DNA from: Lachnospiraceae bacterium
Lineage (GTDB): Bacteria; Bacillota; Clostridia; Lachnospirales; Lachnospiraceae
DNA: 43,587 bases
Reading direction: 5' to 3'
Assembly (NCBI GenBank): GCA_015057365.1
Contig: SVEN01000015.1
Span: 8,033-51,619, forward strand
Positions within the stretch are counted from its first letter, which is position 1; every line of letters begins with the position of its first letter. Shown here piece after piece: positions 22,248 to 31,246 of the stretch. The translations under genes were made by a program, and so were the position numbers. Under the pieces are notes generated by a model. That model was not told the origin of the DNA and did no database searches. It worked only from the letters and a program-made list of their open reading frames with translations.

Positions 22248-24608
22248 ATGAAACGAATCATCTATTCCGGAATTACCAAAACCGTTCTGGCTTTCACACT
22301 GATTTTTTGTTGCTGTGTGGCGGTTCATTACGGTTTTCTGACTTTACGTGCACCTATTCTTTACGGCAGTACCGATACCGTCTATGAAACCAGACAATAC
22401 TCCGAGCTTTTTTCCAAATATGTAGAGCGTACCGCTGTTTACGTGCGCTATCGTGAGGACGGCTATGAGCTCAGCTCTCTGGACATAGACTCGGAGCTTG
22501 CTCTTCTTTTAAACGGTGAAGTTACCGACGATGACTTGGAAGGATCTCTCTTTAATGTATACGAACCGAACGAGACCGCTTTTTATTACTATCATGCAAA
22601 GCTTAACGAAGAACCGACCAACTATCAGTATTATGTGGAAAATACAGAAAACGGAAAAGTCTATGCTTCCGCTGATTTTGAACGCTACGCCATAGAAAAA
22701 AGCGGCAGTCTGGAAGCCTTTCTTTCTTCCGGAATCATCAACGAAAACATTTACATTATCTTAAATACCGGAAATAACCGTACCATGACCGGTGGAGGAA
22801 ACAGCAACGTTTTAAACCGCTCCAATCTTCTTTGGTCCATGGACTTTTTACGTCGTCCTCTTTCCGAAATGGCTGAGGACCTTCATTACGATTACAATTA
22901 TCACATTTCGGACGATTCTGCCCATACAAATGATATGAATCATCTGGAATCGATTTTCGGACCCGAAGATACTCCTCGGACCACTCCCGGTTCGAAATCC
23001 GGTGAAATTCAGATAGAAAAGAACGAAATGAAGGTGGAGCCTATCACACCGGAGCCCCCGAACGGTACCTATCTTTTGTACGCATTTGTGGCAAACAATC
23101 TTGTTGCGGACGATTTCACCGTTCTCTCCGAAAACATTTCCTCTGCGAAAAATGATTTTAACAACGGGCTTCAGATTACCGTCTTTTATGCATTGTTTTC
23201 TATCTTTTTATTTATTTTTTGTAACATATTATCCGGTAAAAAAAGTACCGAAAAAGGAATTCATCTGCATTTTTACGATCGGATTTTTGTCGAATTTATT
23301 ATTGCGGCACTGCTCGCTTGGTTTACGATACCGTTCTTTTCCTGGCATATTGTTTCCAAGCGTTACTGGGAAACCTCCGTTACCCAATTTCTGACCGATT
23401 ATCCGAAGTACAGTCAATGGGTTCCGTTCTTCCACGGTTGCCTGGTTTTATTCCTTCTTGTGTCCGGTATTCTTTATTTCAGCCTGATTCGAAGGATCAA
23501 AGCAAAAAACATATTGCACAGCTCTGTTTTAGGACGTTTTATTATTTTACCGTTAGGAAAGCTGTTCCGCTATATCGGTAAAAACCTGAAGGAAGTTTAC
23601 CATTTCCTTCCCTCTCTCGGAAAGACCTTTTTATACCTGGGAGGCGGAATTATATGGTTCGGTATCTCGATTGCTCTTTTCCTTTTAGACCTGACAATAC
23701 CGGCTCTGATTCTTCTGATTCTCGGTGCTTTCTTGTGTGCGATTATATGCTTAAGAAATATGTTGGACCGCGCCCGCATCTCCGAAAGTACCGCCCAGAT
23801 GTCCGAAGGCAACCTTTCCATCCGGATTCCTACGCAGTCCATGCTTCCGTCTAACAAGAACCTGTCCGAAAACATCAATCAGATTTGTAACGGATTGCAT
23901 TCTGCCGTAGAAGAACAAACAAAAAGTGAGCGCATGAAAACGGAACTCATTACCAATGTGTCCCACGATATCAAAACACCGCTCACCTCCATTATTAACT
24001 ATATTGAATTGATTAAAAACGAATTACCGCAAGAAGGGGCGGTTGCCGAATATGCCGAAATTCTTTCGCAAAAATCCTGGCGCCTGAAATCTCTGATTGA
24101 CGACTTGGTAGAAGCTTCCAAGGCAGCCTCAGGCACCATGAAACTGGAGCCGATTCGTTTCAATGCGGTAGAATTATTACGTCAGGCCGTAGGCGATTTT
24201 GAAGAACACCTGACAGAACAGAATCTGATACTCTGCATGGAACTTCCGGATACTCCGGTTAACGTACTTGCGGACGGAGCCTGCACCCACCGCATTATCG
24301 AAAACATGCTGTCCAACGTATGCAAATATGCACTTTCCGGTACCAGAGTCTTTGTTTCTCTTGATTTACCGGAAAACACGGGACTCGCATTGCTTACCGT
24401 AAAGAATACCTCCGCATCGATTCTTACCAAAACACCGGAGGAGCTTCTGACCCGTTTCTCCCGCGGAAACGACGACCGTTCCGGTGAAGGCAGCGGCCTC
24501 GGACTTTCCATTGCGGAAAGTCTGGCAGAACTGCAGGGCGGTAATTTCTACGTAGAAATTGACGGAGATTTGTTCAAAGCAAAACTGACGATACCGTTGG
24601 CAAAATAG
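22248..24608 (+). CDS. Sensor histidine kinase with large extracellular domain
   Basis: 786 residues, long for the class. A first membrane helix (10-30), an extracellular region of about 275 residues (31-305) rich in acidic and tyrosine residues with no recognised fold, then five more helices (about 308-328, 345-365, 395-415, 462-482, 484-502). A HAMP-like segment (about 503-555) follows, then the catalytic core: H573 in NVSHDIKTPLTSIINYI, N-box IIENMLSNVCKYA and G2 box GEGSGLGLSIAESL. The multi-helix middle part resembles kinases that respond to cell-envelope stress or antimicrobial peptides, but the ligand is unknown. It has an RBS (GGAAGGAG) and starts 15 bp after the regulator. Confidence 0.92.
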   Translation: MKRIIYSGITKTVLAFTLIFCCCVAVHYGFLTLRAPILYGSTDTVYETRQYSELFSKYVERTAVYVRYREDGYELSSLDIDSELALLLNGEVTDDDLEGSLFNVYEPNETAFYYYHAKLNEEPTNYQYYVENTENGKVYASADFERYAIEKSGSLEAFLSSGIINENIYIILNTGNNRTMTGGGNSNVLNRSNLLWSMDFLRRPLSEMAEDLHYDYNYHISDDSAHTNDMNHLESIFGPEDTPRTTPGSKSGEIQIEKNEMKVEPITPEPPNGTYLLYAFVANNLVADDFTVLSENISSAKNDFNNGLQITVFYALFSIFLFIFCNILSGKKSTEKGIHLHFYDRIFVEFIIAALLAWFTIPFFSWHIVSKRYWETSVTQFLTDYPKYSQWVPFFHGCLVLFLLVSGILYFSLIRRIKAKNILHSSVLGRFIILPLGKLFRYIGKNLKEVYHFLPSLGKTFLYLGGGIIWFGISIALFLLDLTIPALILLILGAFLCAIICLRNMLDRARISESTAQMSEGNLSIRIPTQSMLPSNKNLSENINQICNGLHSAVEEQTKSERMKTELITNVSHDIKTPLTSIINYIELIKNELPQEGAVAEYAEILSQKSWRLKSLIDDLVEASKAASGTMKLEPIRFNAVELLRQAVGDFEEHLTEQNLILCMELPDTPVNVLADGACTHRIIENMLSNVCKYALSGTRVFVSLDLPENTGLALLTVKNTSASILTKTPEELLTRFSRGNDDRSGEGSGLGLSIAESLAELQGGNFYVEIDGDLFKAKLTIPLAK

Positions 24609-24621
24609 ATCGGTACTTATC

Positions 24622-24667
24622 AATTCGTTCCGGGCATTTGATTCTACTTCAATGGCCGGAACGAATT
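24622..24667. terminator. Convergent bidirectional terminator
   Basis: A perfect 12-bp stem AATTCGTTCCGG (24622-24633) with CCGGAACGAATT (24656-24667), separating the kinase (plus) from the APH gene (minus). The stop codon of the APH gene lies within the loop. T-tracts are weak on both sides. Confidence 0.6.
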
Positions 24668-25699
24668 CTTATCGGTTTTGTTCTTCAAACTTTCCAGTAT
24701 ATGTTCCTTCGCCTCGTGGTAGTAAATCACATGAGCTACGGTTTCTTTTACCTGCTCTACCCCAAGTTCGATTTCTTCTTCGGAACACTCGATTCCAAGA
24801 GCACGTTTAATGTTGTACTCCAACCACTCCAGCCGGCCGTTGTTGCAATAATATATCGTCTCCCAGTCCGTAGGAAGCGTACCGCCGGCCTTTTCATATG
24901 CCCGTATAAAGCTTCGGAACAAATTAAAATCAATACTACATACTTCGTAACCGGACCAGCACAATGCCAGCTCGTACAGTTCCATCACCGGGCTTCCGTA
25001 GGAAAGGCACTCCAAATCAATGATGCGACACTCCTCCCCGTTCCAGAGCACATTTTTGCTGTCCATGTCGTTATGGCAGATTGCCACCGTAGTAGGAAGT
25101 TTCCTAATTGCTTCATTTCCTTTCTCCTGACTCTCATAAAGCAACGCCCGGTTTTCCCGCAACAGTTCGGAAAGCTCCGGATTCTTTTCTGTCAGCCTTT
25201 CAATATAACCGTCCCAGTCAATGTGAAGTTCCTCGCGTTCGTACTTTGCTTCACAGAACTCCGATTCAACTTCCGTTCCTACTTCGATCTTCTGCGGACG
25301 CTTCAACCCGTGAATCTTTGCCAATATTTCACCGATTTTCTCGCAATGATACGCAGTGATTTCTCCGCTTCTTAACGCTTTTCCATCGTACCACCCGTAC
25401 AAATAAAAGTACTGTCCGTCCATGCACTGCATTTTCTTTCCGTCAAAGGTAAACGCCGGAAGAATCGGTATGTCCGTCTGCTCCAGCAACGTTTCAAAGG
25501 CCTCCGCAGTGCGGTAATTGTCCATGGCATCCTTCCGCTGCATAATGAACGGATTTAACAGCTTCACGGCATACTTCCCCTGTGTAGTAAACAAGGAGTA
25601 CATCTTATGCATAAAACCGCCTGTTAAGCGGGTTGGGGACTGTGTCAGTTCACCCAAGTGATATTCGCAACATAATTTCTCTAATAATTTTTGTTCCAT
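24644..25699 (-). CDS. Aminoglycoside phosphotransferase (APH/CotS) family kinase
   Basis: 351 residues. A protein-kinase-like fold of the APH group: N-terminal lobe with LTGGFMHKMYSLFTTQGKYAVKLL (the Lys binding ATP phosphates), the catalytic motif VAICHNDMDSKNVLWNG (H-N-D...N, Brenner-like) and the metal-binding IIDLECLSYGSPVMELYELAL. Relatives act on aminoglycosides, choline, homoserine or spore-coat partners; the substrate here is unknown. I take the ATG at 25699, with GAGGAAG upstream. It is the last gene of a run with exporter pair 2 and the ParB-like gene, with a 68-bp gap before it. Confidence 0.85.
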   Translation of the reverse strand: MEQKLLEKLCCEYHLGELTQSPTRLTGGFMHKMYSLFTTQGKYAVKLLNPFIMQRKDAMDNYRTAEAFETLLEQTDIPILPAFTFDGKKMQCMDGQYFYLYGWYDGKALRSGEITAYHCEKIGEILAKIHGLKRPQKIEVGTEVESEFCEAKYEREELHIDWDGYIERLTEKNPELSELLRENRALLYESQEKGNEAIRKLPTTVAICHNDMDSKNVLWNGEECRIIDLECLSYGSPVMELYELALCWSGYEVCSIDFNLFRSFIRAYEKAGGTLPTDWETIYYCNNGRLEWLEYNIKRALGIECSEEEIELGVEQVKETVAHVIYYHEAKEHILESLKNKTDKNSFRPLK

Positions 25700-25767
25700 A
25701 AAACTTCCTCTGCTTTCGCAATCTTTTCCTCCCCTGCTTTTTCCGGTATACTGCAAAAAAGCTCACA

Positions 25768-26370
25768 CTACATCCACCGTTCCAATTCCTCTTTACTGCA
25801 TCTCCCCACAATTACTTCCACTTCCTTGAAACACTCCGGCACCAAAGCATAGGCGGTTATCCGCTGATGGCCCTCCACAATGACAAGGCTCTCATAATCA
25901 GCCGTCAAAAAGAACAGCTTCGGGAACGTTCCACCGTTTTTAATGTACTCTGCGGCTCGTAAAAATCCCTCATTGCTTACGCCGAATATCTCGGTTCCGT
26001 GCCTTATGGTTTCCGCCGCTACCAACGGCTTCCTCGTCCCTTTTGACAACTCATTCCAATAACTGTAATCAATATATCGAATATGTTCCAAATCGTTCCC
26101 GGAAAACCCACACAGAGTCCACTCCGACACCTTCGGGAATCGTTCAAACAACTCCCGATTCTCCCCGTAGCCCCGGAAATCCCCCAACAGTTTCTGTCTC
26201 TGTCTGTTTTCCGCATCGACACATAAATCAGCATCTGTAATCAGTTTCTCCGTCATCCCCAGCCGTTTCATGGAAGCTGCCAGCGTTCCCGAAAATCGCA
26301 CCGAGCTATATTCTGCCTTCAAAAACTCCAGTATCATTTCATCTTCCGAACTTTCGCGTAGAATTTCCAC
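25768..26370 (-). CDS. ParB/Srx-fold protein of unknown function
   Basis: 200 residues. The C-terminal part FFLTADYESLVIVEGHQRITAYALV followed by EVEVIVGRCSKEELERW resembles the sulfiredoxin/ParB-type nucleotide-binding fold, where the G-H-x-R motif binds CTP or ATP in relatives. The N-terminal 100 residues (RMTEKLI-type helix, FPKVSEWTLCGFSG) match nothing I recognise. There is no DNA-binding helix-turn-helix, so a chromosome partition role is unlikely. It begins 31 bp after exporter pair 2 and precedes the APH kinase, suggesting a shared operon. Function not assigned. Confidence 0.6.
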   Translation of the reverse strand: MEILRESSEDEMILEFLKAEYSSVRFSGTLAASMKRLGMTEKLITDADLCVDAENRQRQKLLGDFRGYGENRELFERFPKVSEWTLCGFSGNDLEHIRYIDYSYWNELSKGTRKPLVAAETIRHGTEIFGVSNEGFLRAAEYIKNGGTFPKLFFLTADYESLVIVEGHQRITAYALVPECFKEVEVIVGRCSKEELERWM

Positions 26371-26401
26371 TTGTAATCTCCCTTCACATTATGTCGCGCT
26401 A

Positions 26402-28207
26402 CTACGCATATCTGCTGGCCTGTGCTTCCCACATAGTAGCATACACACCACCTTGCTTTAATAGCTCTCCGTGGCTTCCCTGTTCAATCACATGCCCTTG
26501 TTCCATGACATAGATGATATCCGCATCTCTTGTGGTGGACAGACGATGAGATATGGAAAGCACGGTCTTCTCCTTTGCCACTTCCTTCATGGCACGGTTT
26601 AACTGATACTCCGCAATCGGATCCAAGGCCGCCGACGGCTCATCTAAAAACACAAGACCCGCGTTCTTATAAAACGCTCTCGCCACAGCCAATTTCTGTG
26701 CTTCGCCTCCGGACAAATCCGTTCCCTTATCCGAAAATTCTCTGGTCAATTCCTGTTGCAATCCAATAGGAAATGTGGCAAATTTTGGTGCGAAGCCGCT
26801 CTTTGTTACTGCATCCAAAATAGCACTCTTGTCTTTGTCAGCATGCACTCTATCCATCACCACATTCTCTGCCACCGTGGCAGCAAATAACTTAAAGTCC
26901 TGAAATACCACCCCGATATAGCGCCGATATTCTTCTACATCATAGTTCCGGATATCCACACCGTTTAGCAGAATTTCTCCCTCTGTAGGATCATAAAGCC
27001 GCAACAAAAGCTTGATTAACGTCGTCTTTCCGGCTCCGTTATAGCCTACCAATGCCACCTTTTCCTTTGCCCGGATAATCAGATTCACATTTCGTAAAAT
27101 CAGACAATCCTTTTGATAACCGAAAGATACATTCCGGCACTCCAACACCCCTGCTCCTTCCGGTATTTCACAGGACTTTTTATTTAAAATATTGCTTTCT
27201 CTATCCAGGAAAGAACGAATCTTTTCCACATACAATCCAGTCTCCACCATGTGAGGCCCCAAATCCACTACAGTTGAAAAGCCTCGACGCAAATTGGATG
27301 CGGAATTGTACAACACAACCACACCGCTTAAAGATACGGTCTTCGTCAAAACTGCCCGTACAATCAAATATAACACATAAACAATATCCAACATAAAGCC
27401 GGACATCAAATATCTGGCCGTAAATTCCAGTAGGAAACTTTTCTTTCCCATGGTTTTTTGTAACCGATACAGTTCTTCATTCACACGGTCAAACTCTTCG
27501 CGCATGCTTCCTGCTGCTTCTTTGTTTAACCGAAGATCCTTTGCATACTGCTGCAGATAAAAGATACGTTTTACATACTCTCGTTTGCGTAGCAGCGGAT
27601 TCTCTGTCTGCCGTATGGTATAGCGCCACTTATTCAGCAGATTGGAAAATACCGTCCGCAAAAGAAAGGCAACTAACACAAACAGAATGGAAAATGCGTC
27701 TTGGGTTGCAAAAAAGGTACCGTAACAAAGAAGCACCGTAATGCATCCGAATATCATACGAAGTAGCTGCTCTGCCCGGCTGATGGCATTATCCGCCTCA
27801 GACACCGACAACATAAAATCATTATAATACTCCGTATCATCATAGCAGGCCAAATCCACAGCTCCCGCCTTTTGATACAACATCTCCTTCAACTTCTTTT
27901 GTGCAATCGGTAAATACTTTAACTTAATCTTCTGCTCGTACAGATTGCTGATTGCTGCTGCACCGAAATCCAAAAGAAGAAATAACCCTACCACCCATAA
28001 TACCTTTGTGTACGATTTCCTTGTTTCTATTACATCCAAAATCAGATAAACACAGATGGTCTGCTCCAAAAAGTTTACCAAATTGTGGCGTATCGCCTCT
28101 ACCACAATACTGAAGGCATAGAAAGGGGTTCCTTGAAACATCAGACGTAACAAAAAGAAGTTATTGGATAACATCCGCTTGGTACTTATATTCTTCTTAG
28201 TTTTCAT
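26402..28207 (-). CDS. ABC exporter half-transporter, partner B of pair 2
   Basis: 601 residues. Membrane domain about 25-320; ATPase domain with Walker A GYNGAGKT (388-395), Q-loop VVFQDFKLFA, LSGGEAQK, Walker B LVFLDEPSAALDPIAEYQL, and the histidine of SISHRLSTT. The cytoplasmic motifs AVDLACYDDTEYYNDF and YAKDLRLN and the NLRRGF loop match the pair 1 partner B (17569-19359), so they are paralogues. It overlaps partner A's stop by 11 bases, so the two are translated together and probably form a heterodimer. No leader peptidase domain. Substrate unknown. Confidence 0.9.
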   Translation of the reverse strand: MKTKKNISTKRMLSNNFFLLRLMFQGTPFYAFSIVVEAIRHNLVNFLEQTICVYLILDVIETRKSYTKVLWVVGLFLLLDFGAAAISNLYEQKIKLKYLPIAQKKLKEMLYQKAGAVDLACYDDTEYYNDFMLSVSEADNAISRAEQLLRMIFGCITVLLCYGTFFATQDAFSILFVLVAFLLRTVFSNLLNKWRYTIRQTENPLLRKREYVKRIFYLQQYAKDLRLNKEAAGSMREEFDRVNEELYRLQKTMGKKSFLLEFTARYLMSGFMLDIVYVLYLIVRAVLTKTVSLSGVVVLYNSASNLRRGFSTVVDLGPHMVETGLYVEKIRSFLDRESNILNKKSCEIPEGAGVLECRNVSFGYQKDCLILRNVNLIIRAKEKVALVGYNGAGKTTLIKLLLRLYDPTEGEILLNGVDIRNYDVEEYRRYIGVVFQDFKLFAATVAENVVMDRVHADKDKSAILDAVTKSGFAPKFATFPIGLQQELTREFSDKGTDLSGGEAQKLAVARAFYKNAGLVFLDEPSAALDPIAEYQLNRAMKEVAKEKTVLSISHRLSTTRDADIIYVMEQGHVIEQGSHGELLKQGGVYATMWEAQASRYA

Positions 28208-30029
28208 CTGCGCTCACCTCCCCTTCTACTACGGCACAATAGTTCCGCTCCTGTACCCGATACAGTTTCGCATAGGCCCCGTTCTGTACCATCAGGGTTT
28301 CATGGGTACCTTCTTCCGCTACTTTTCCGTTCTCCAATAGCAATACATGGTCTGCATATTTTACGCAAGATAATCGATGAGAAATCAATACTCTTGTTTT
28401 CCCGTCGGTTTCCTGCAAAATCCCCGCCAGAAGTTCATGCTCCGCAATCGGGTCCAAAGCCGATGACGGTTCATCAAAAACCGCCACCGGTGCCGGCTTT
28501 GCAAAGGCTCTTGCCACCAAAAGTTTCTGGCATTCTCCTCCGGAGAGCACGGTTCCGTTTTCATCAAACTCCTTTGTGAGCGGAGTATTGATTCCCTGTG
28601 GCAAGCTCTCTATCTTCTCATACACACCTGCTTTTTTCAGTGCTTCCGTTACCTCGGAATCGGTCCCATCCCTCCCCATCAGAATGTTGTACCGCACCGT
28701 TCCCGGAAGTATGGTTCCGTCCTGGAATGCACAGGCAAACAGTTTTCGGTAAGAGGATAACTTGTACTCCCTGATATCCCTTCCGTTTACAAAGATTGTG
28801 CCATCCGTCGGGTCGTACAAACGAAGCAAAAGTTTGATAATTGTACTTTTTCCCGCACCGTTATGTCCTACCAGGGCAAGACTCTTCCCTGCCGTAATTT
28901 CAAAGGACACATCCGTCAGCACCGCTTCTCCTCCCGGATAGGAAAAACTTACGTGGGAAAATACAATGGAACGAAGTTCCTCCTCCGGTTCTATGCCGTC
29001 TGCGTCCTCCGGAATCTTCTCTTCATATGCTAGGAAGTTTCTCAAATTTTCCACCAACATACTGTTATCCGTACTGCGATTGATTGCATTGATTACCTGT
29101 ACCCATATCCAGGAAGCCGCTACCATTACACTGGTAAGCACTGCCATCTGGGAAAAGGTAATGGTTGGTGCCGCCGGTACCAATGCCTGATAAGCACCGT
29201 ATAAAAGAATCCCCTCAAAAATCACCATATAAGAAAAGAAATACTGTAACATTCCGATGGGAAATGCCCGTTTAAAATATTTCTTATATACACCGGATTT
29301 TCCTTCCGTAGCTTCCCCGTATTGGTCCTCCACCACATGAAAAATATTGGAAAGTCGAAACTCCTTGGCATACTCCTTTAAATACATGACCCGATTCACA
29401 TAGGCAAGCTTCCGGTCGTAAGGCACTCCGTCCTGATAGCGCTCATAGTTGATTTTGTTCATCTTCGGCGCAAACAGAAAATTTCCCAATAACGGAGCTA
29501 CCAAGAATACAACCGTCCAAGGGTCGATTTCCACCATGGTATAGCAGGCAACAATTCCGCCGATAGATCCGCAAACTACGGTACACATATTATCTACACA
29601 CTGACAAAGCTTATTTCCCATATCATCCACTGCCGTTGAGAATTTGTCATAGAACTCTGTATTTTCATAGCATGCAATTTCCACATTCTCCGCCTTTTTA
29701 TAGATTTTTTTATAAAGGGAATGAAATATGGTAACATTCCATGCCGGGAACCACACATCCTGGCAATAAAACAGAAACATCTCTAACAGTAAGCTTCCGC
29801 CACCGATCAGTAAAATCGCTATCAGCACCTCTTTTAACGGTTTTTCCTGTTCCAACGCATCCAAAATATAACGTACAAAGAACGCACTGTAAAACACCCA
29901 TAACAGATAATCCACCAATCTGCTGAGTAACGCCACCCAAACCCGCTTCGGTGCGATTGACATTGCCTCTTTCATGGCATAAAAGTTATTTCGAATAATT
30001 CTCCCGGTAAAACTTTTCTCCCGTTTCAT
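28197..30029 (-). CDS. ABC exporter half-transporter, partner A of pair 2
   Basis: 610 residues. Membrane domain with YLLWVFYSAFFVRYILDALEQE and the NVEIACYENTEFYDKF coupling region, YAKEFRLSN; ATPase domain with Walker A GHNGAGKS (388-395), Q-loop AFQDGTIL, LSGGECQK, FDEPSSALDPIAEHEL and LISHRLSCV. The same layout as the product of 19359-21215. AGAGGGG precedes the ATG. No strong promoter fits in the 36 bases between it and the hairpin at 30065-30095, so the pair may depend on readthrough from the polyamine operon. Confidence 0.9.
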   Translation of the reverse strand: MKREKSFTGRIIRNNFYAMKEAMSIAPKRVWVALLSRLVDYLLWVFYSAFFVRYILDALEQEKPLKEVLIAILLIGGGSLLLEMFLFYCQDVWFPAWNVTIFHSLYKKIYKKAENVEIACYENTEFYDKFSTAVDDMGNKLCQCVDNMCTVVCGSIGGIVACYTMVEIDPWTVVFLVAPLLGNFLFAPKMNKINYERYQDGVPYDRKLAYVNRVMYLKEYAKEFRLSNIFHVVEDQYGEATEGKSGVYKKYFKRAFPIGMLQYFFSYMVIFEGILLYGAYQALVPAAPTITFSQMAVLTSVMVAASWIWVQVINAINRSTDNSMLVENLRNFLAYEEKIPEDADGIEPEEELRSIVFSHVSFSYPGGEAVLTDVSFEITAGKSLALVGHNGAGKSTIIKLLLRLYDPTDGTIFVNGRDIREYKLSSYRKLFACAFQDGTILPGTVRYNILMGRDGTDSEVTEALKKAGVYEKIESLPQGINTPLTKEFDENGTVLSGGECQKLLVARAFAKPAPVAVFDEPSSALDPIAEHELLAGILQETDGKTRVLISHRLSCVKYADHVLLLENGKVAEEGTHETLMVQNGAYAKLYRVQERNYCAVVEGEVSADEN

Positions 30030-30064
30030 ATATTCCCCTCTTCCTTATCTTCTAAGTGAAATTT

Positions 30065-30095
30065 AAGGCTACACCGCCAATTGCAGTGTAGCCTT
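30065..30095 (-). terminator. Hairpin between potD and exporter pair 2
   Basis: AAGGCTACAC (30065-30074) pairs perfectly with GTGTAGCCTT (30086-30095). It follows potD by 12 bp on the minus strand. The minus-strand tail is TTAAATTTC, not a true T-tract, so termination may be partial; in the plus direction it is followed by TTCATTT. Confidence 0.55.
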
Positions 30096-30107
30096 TTCAT
30101 TTCGTCT

Positions 30108-31163
30108 TTAATTCTGTGTTGCCTTCATCTCGTTCCACTTCTCAAGGTAAACCTCTTCGGTATCCCCGAGGTACTTAAAGGTTTCACAACGCTCTAAGGT
30201 TGCCGCATCCGGGAATGCAATGGTGCTGTTCTTAATATCGGCATCTTCGATTAACTCACGTGCTGCCGCATTCGGAGTGGAGTAAGTAATCTCCTCAAAG
30301 TTCATCAGAGCGATATCCTCACGGCACATGAAGTTAATCCACTTCTCTGCATTTTCTTTATTCTTCGCGTTCTTCGGAATTACCCAACCGTCAATCCATA
30401 CATTGGAGCCTTCCTCCGGTACTACGTACTCAAGATCAGCGTTTTCTCTCTGGGTGTAGATTGCCTCACCGGAGTAAATTACGCCAAGAGCAGCTTCCTC
30501 GCCGATCATCTTATTACGTACTTCATCCACGAAGTAACCCTGTACAAACGGACGCTGTGCAATCAAAAGTGCCTTTGCTTCCTCAAGCTGGCTCTCCTCC
30601 GCGGTGTTCATGGAGTAACCGAGATACTTTAACGCAATACCCATACCGTCGCGAACACTGTCAATCATAAGAATCTCGCCCGTATACTTCTCGTCAAAAA
30701 TCGCAGACCAGCTGGTAATCGGCTCATCTACCATAGTCTTGTTATAAAGAATACCAACGGTACCCCAGCAATACGGAACCGCATACTTGTTACCCGGATC
30801 GAACTCTTCCGCACTCTTTAAGTAGGTCGGATCAATGTTCTTGATGTTCGGGATATTGTCATAGTTTAACTCAGCCAAAAGTCCCTCGTTAATCATACGG
30901 TTAATCATATAATCGGACGGACATACTACGTCGTAATTTACTTCACCGATGTTGATAATCGGATACATATCCTCGTTCTCGGTAAACTCATCATAGATTA
31001 CTTCGATGTCGTACTCTTCCTCAAACATCTCAATTACATCTTCGTTGATATACTCACCCCAGTTGTATACCACTACTTCACCGTTGGCATACTCCTTGCC
31101 GCAGCCTCCGAACAGCATCGCCGCCCCCAGGGCCAAAACACCTACAAAAATTCCCTTTTTCAT
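30108..31163 (-). CDS. potD: Spermidine/putrescine-binding lipoprotein PotD
   Basis: 351 residues. Lipoprotein signal with the lipobox ending FGGC (Cys near 21), then VVYNWGEYINEDVIEMFEEEY, the usual PotD/PotF start of the mature protein, YDVVCPSDYMINRMI, VPYCWGTVGILYN, WSAIFDEKYTGEILMIDSVRD and GVIYSGEA. The solute-binding protein captures polyamines outside the cell and delivers them to PotBC. It lies 83 bp downstream of potC and is the last gene of the operon. Acidic residues in the mature start are typical of polyamine sites. Spermidine versus putrescine preference cannot be fixed. Confidence 0.93.
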   Translation of the reverse strand: MKKGIFVGVLALGAAMLFGGCGKEYANGEVVVYNWGEYINEDVIEMFEEEYDIEVIYDEFTENEDMYPIINIGEVNYDVVCPSDYMINRMINEGLLAELNYDNIPNIKNIDPTYLKSAEEFDPGNKYAVPYCWGTVGILYNKTMVDEPITSWSAIFDEKYTGEILMIDSVRDGMGIALKYLGYSMNTAEESQLEEAKALLIAQRPFVQGYFVDEVRNKMIGEEAALGVIYSGEAIYTQRENADLEYVVPEEGSNVWIDGWVIPKNAKNKENAEKWINFMCREDIALMNFEEITYSTPNAAARELIEDADIKNSTIAFPDAATLERCETFKYLGDTEEVYLEKWNEMKATQN

Positions 31164-31246
31164 TCTTTCGTTTCCTCCTTCATCTATATCCGCAACAGTA
31201 CCTTTGCAAAGACACTTGTCTGCAATCGGCTTCTGTCTAAGACCTT

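Noticed and set aside
24638-25375. 245-residue plus-strand frame opposite the APH kinase gene
   Set aside because: Shadow of the APH gene, which has clear catalytic motifs and a ribosome site on the other strand.
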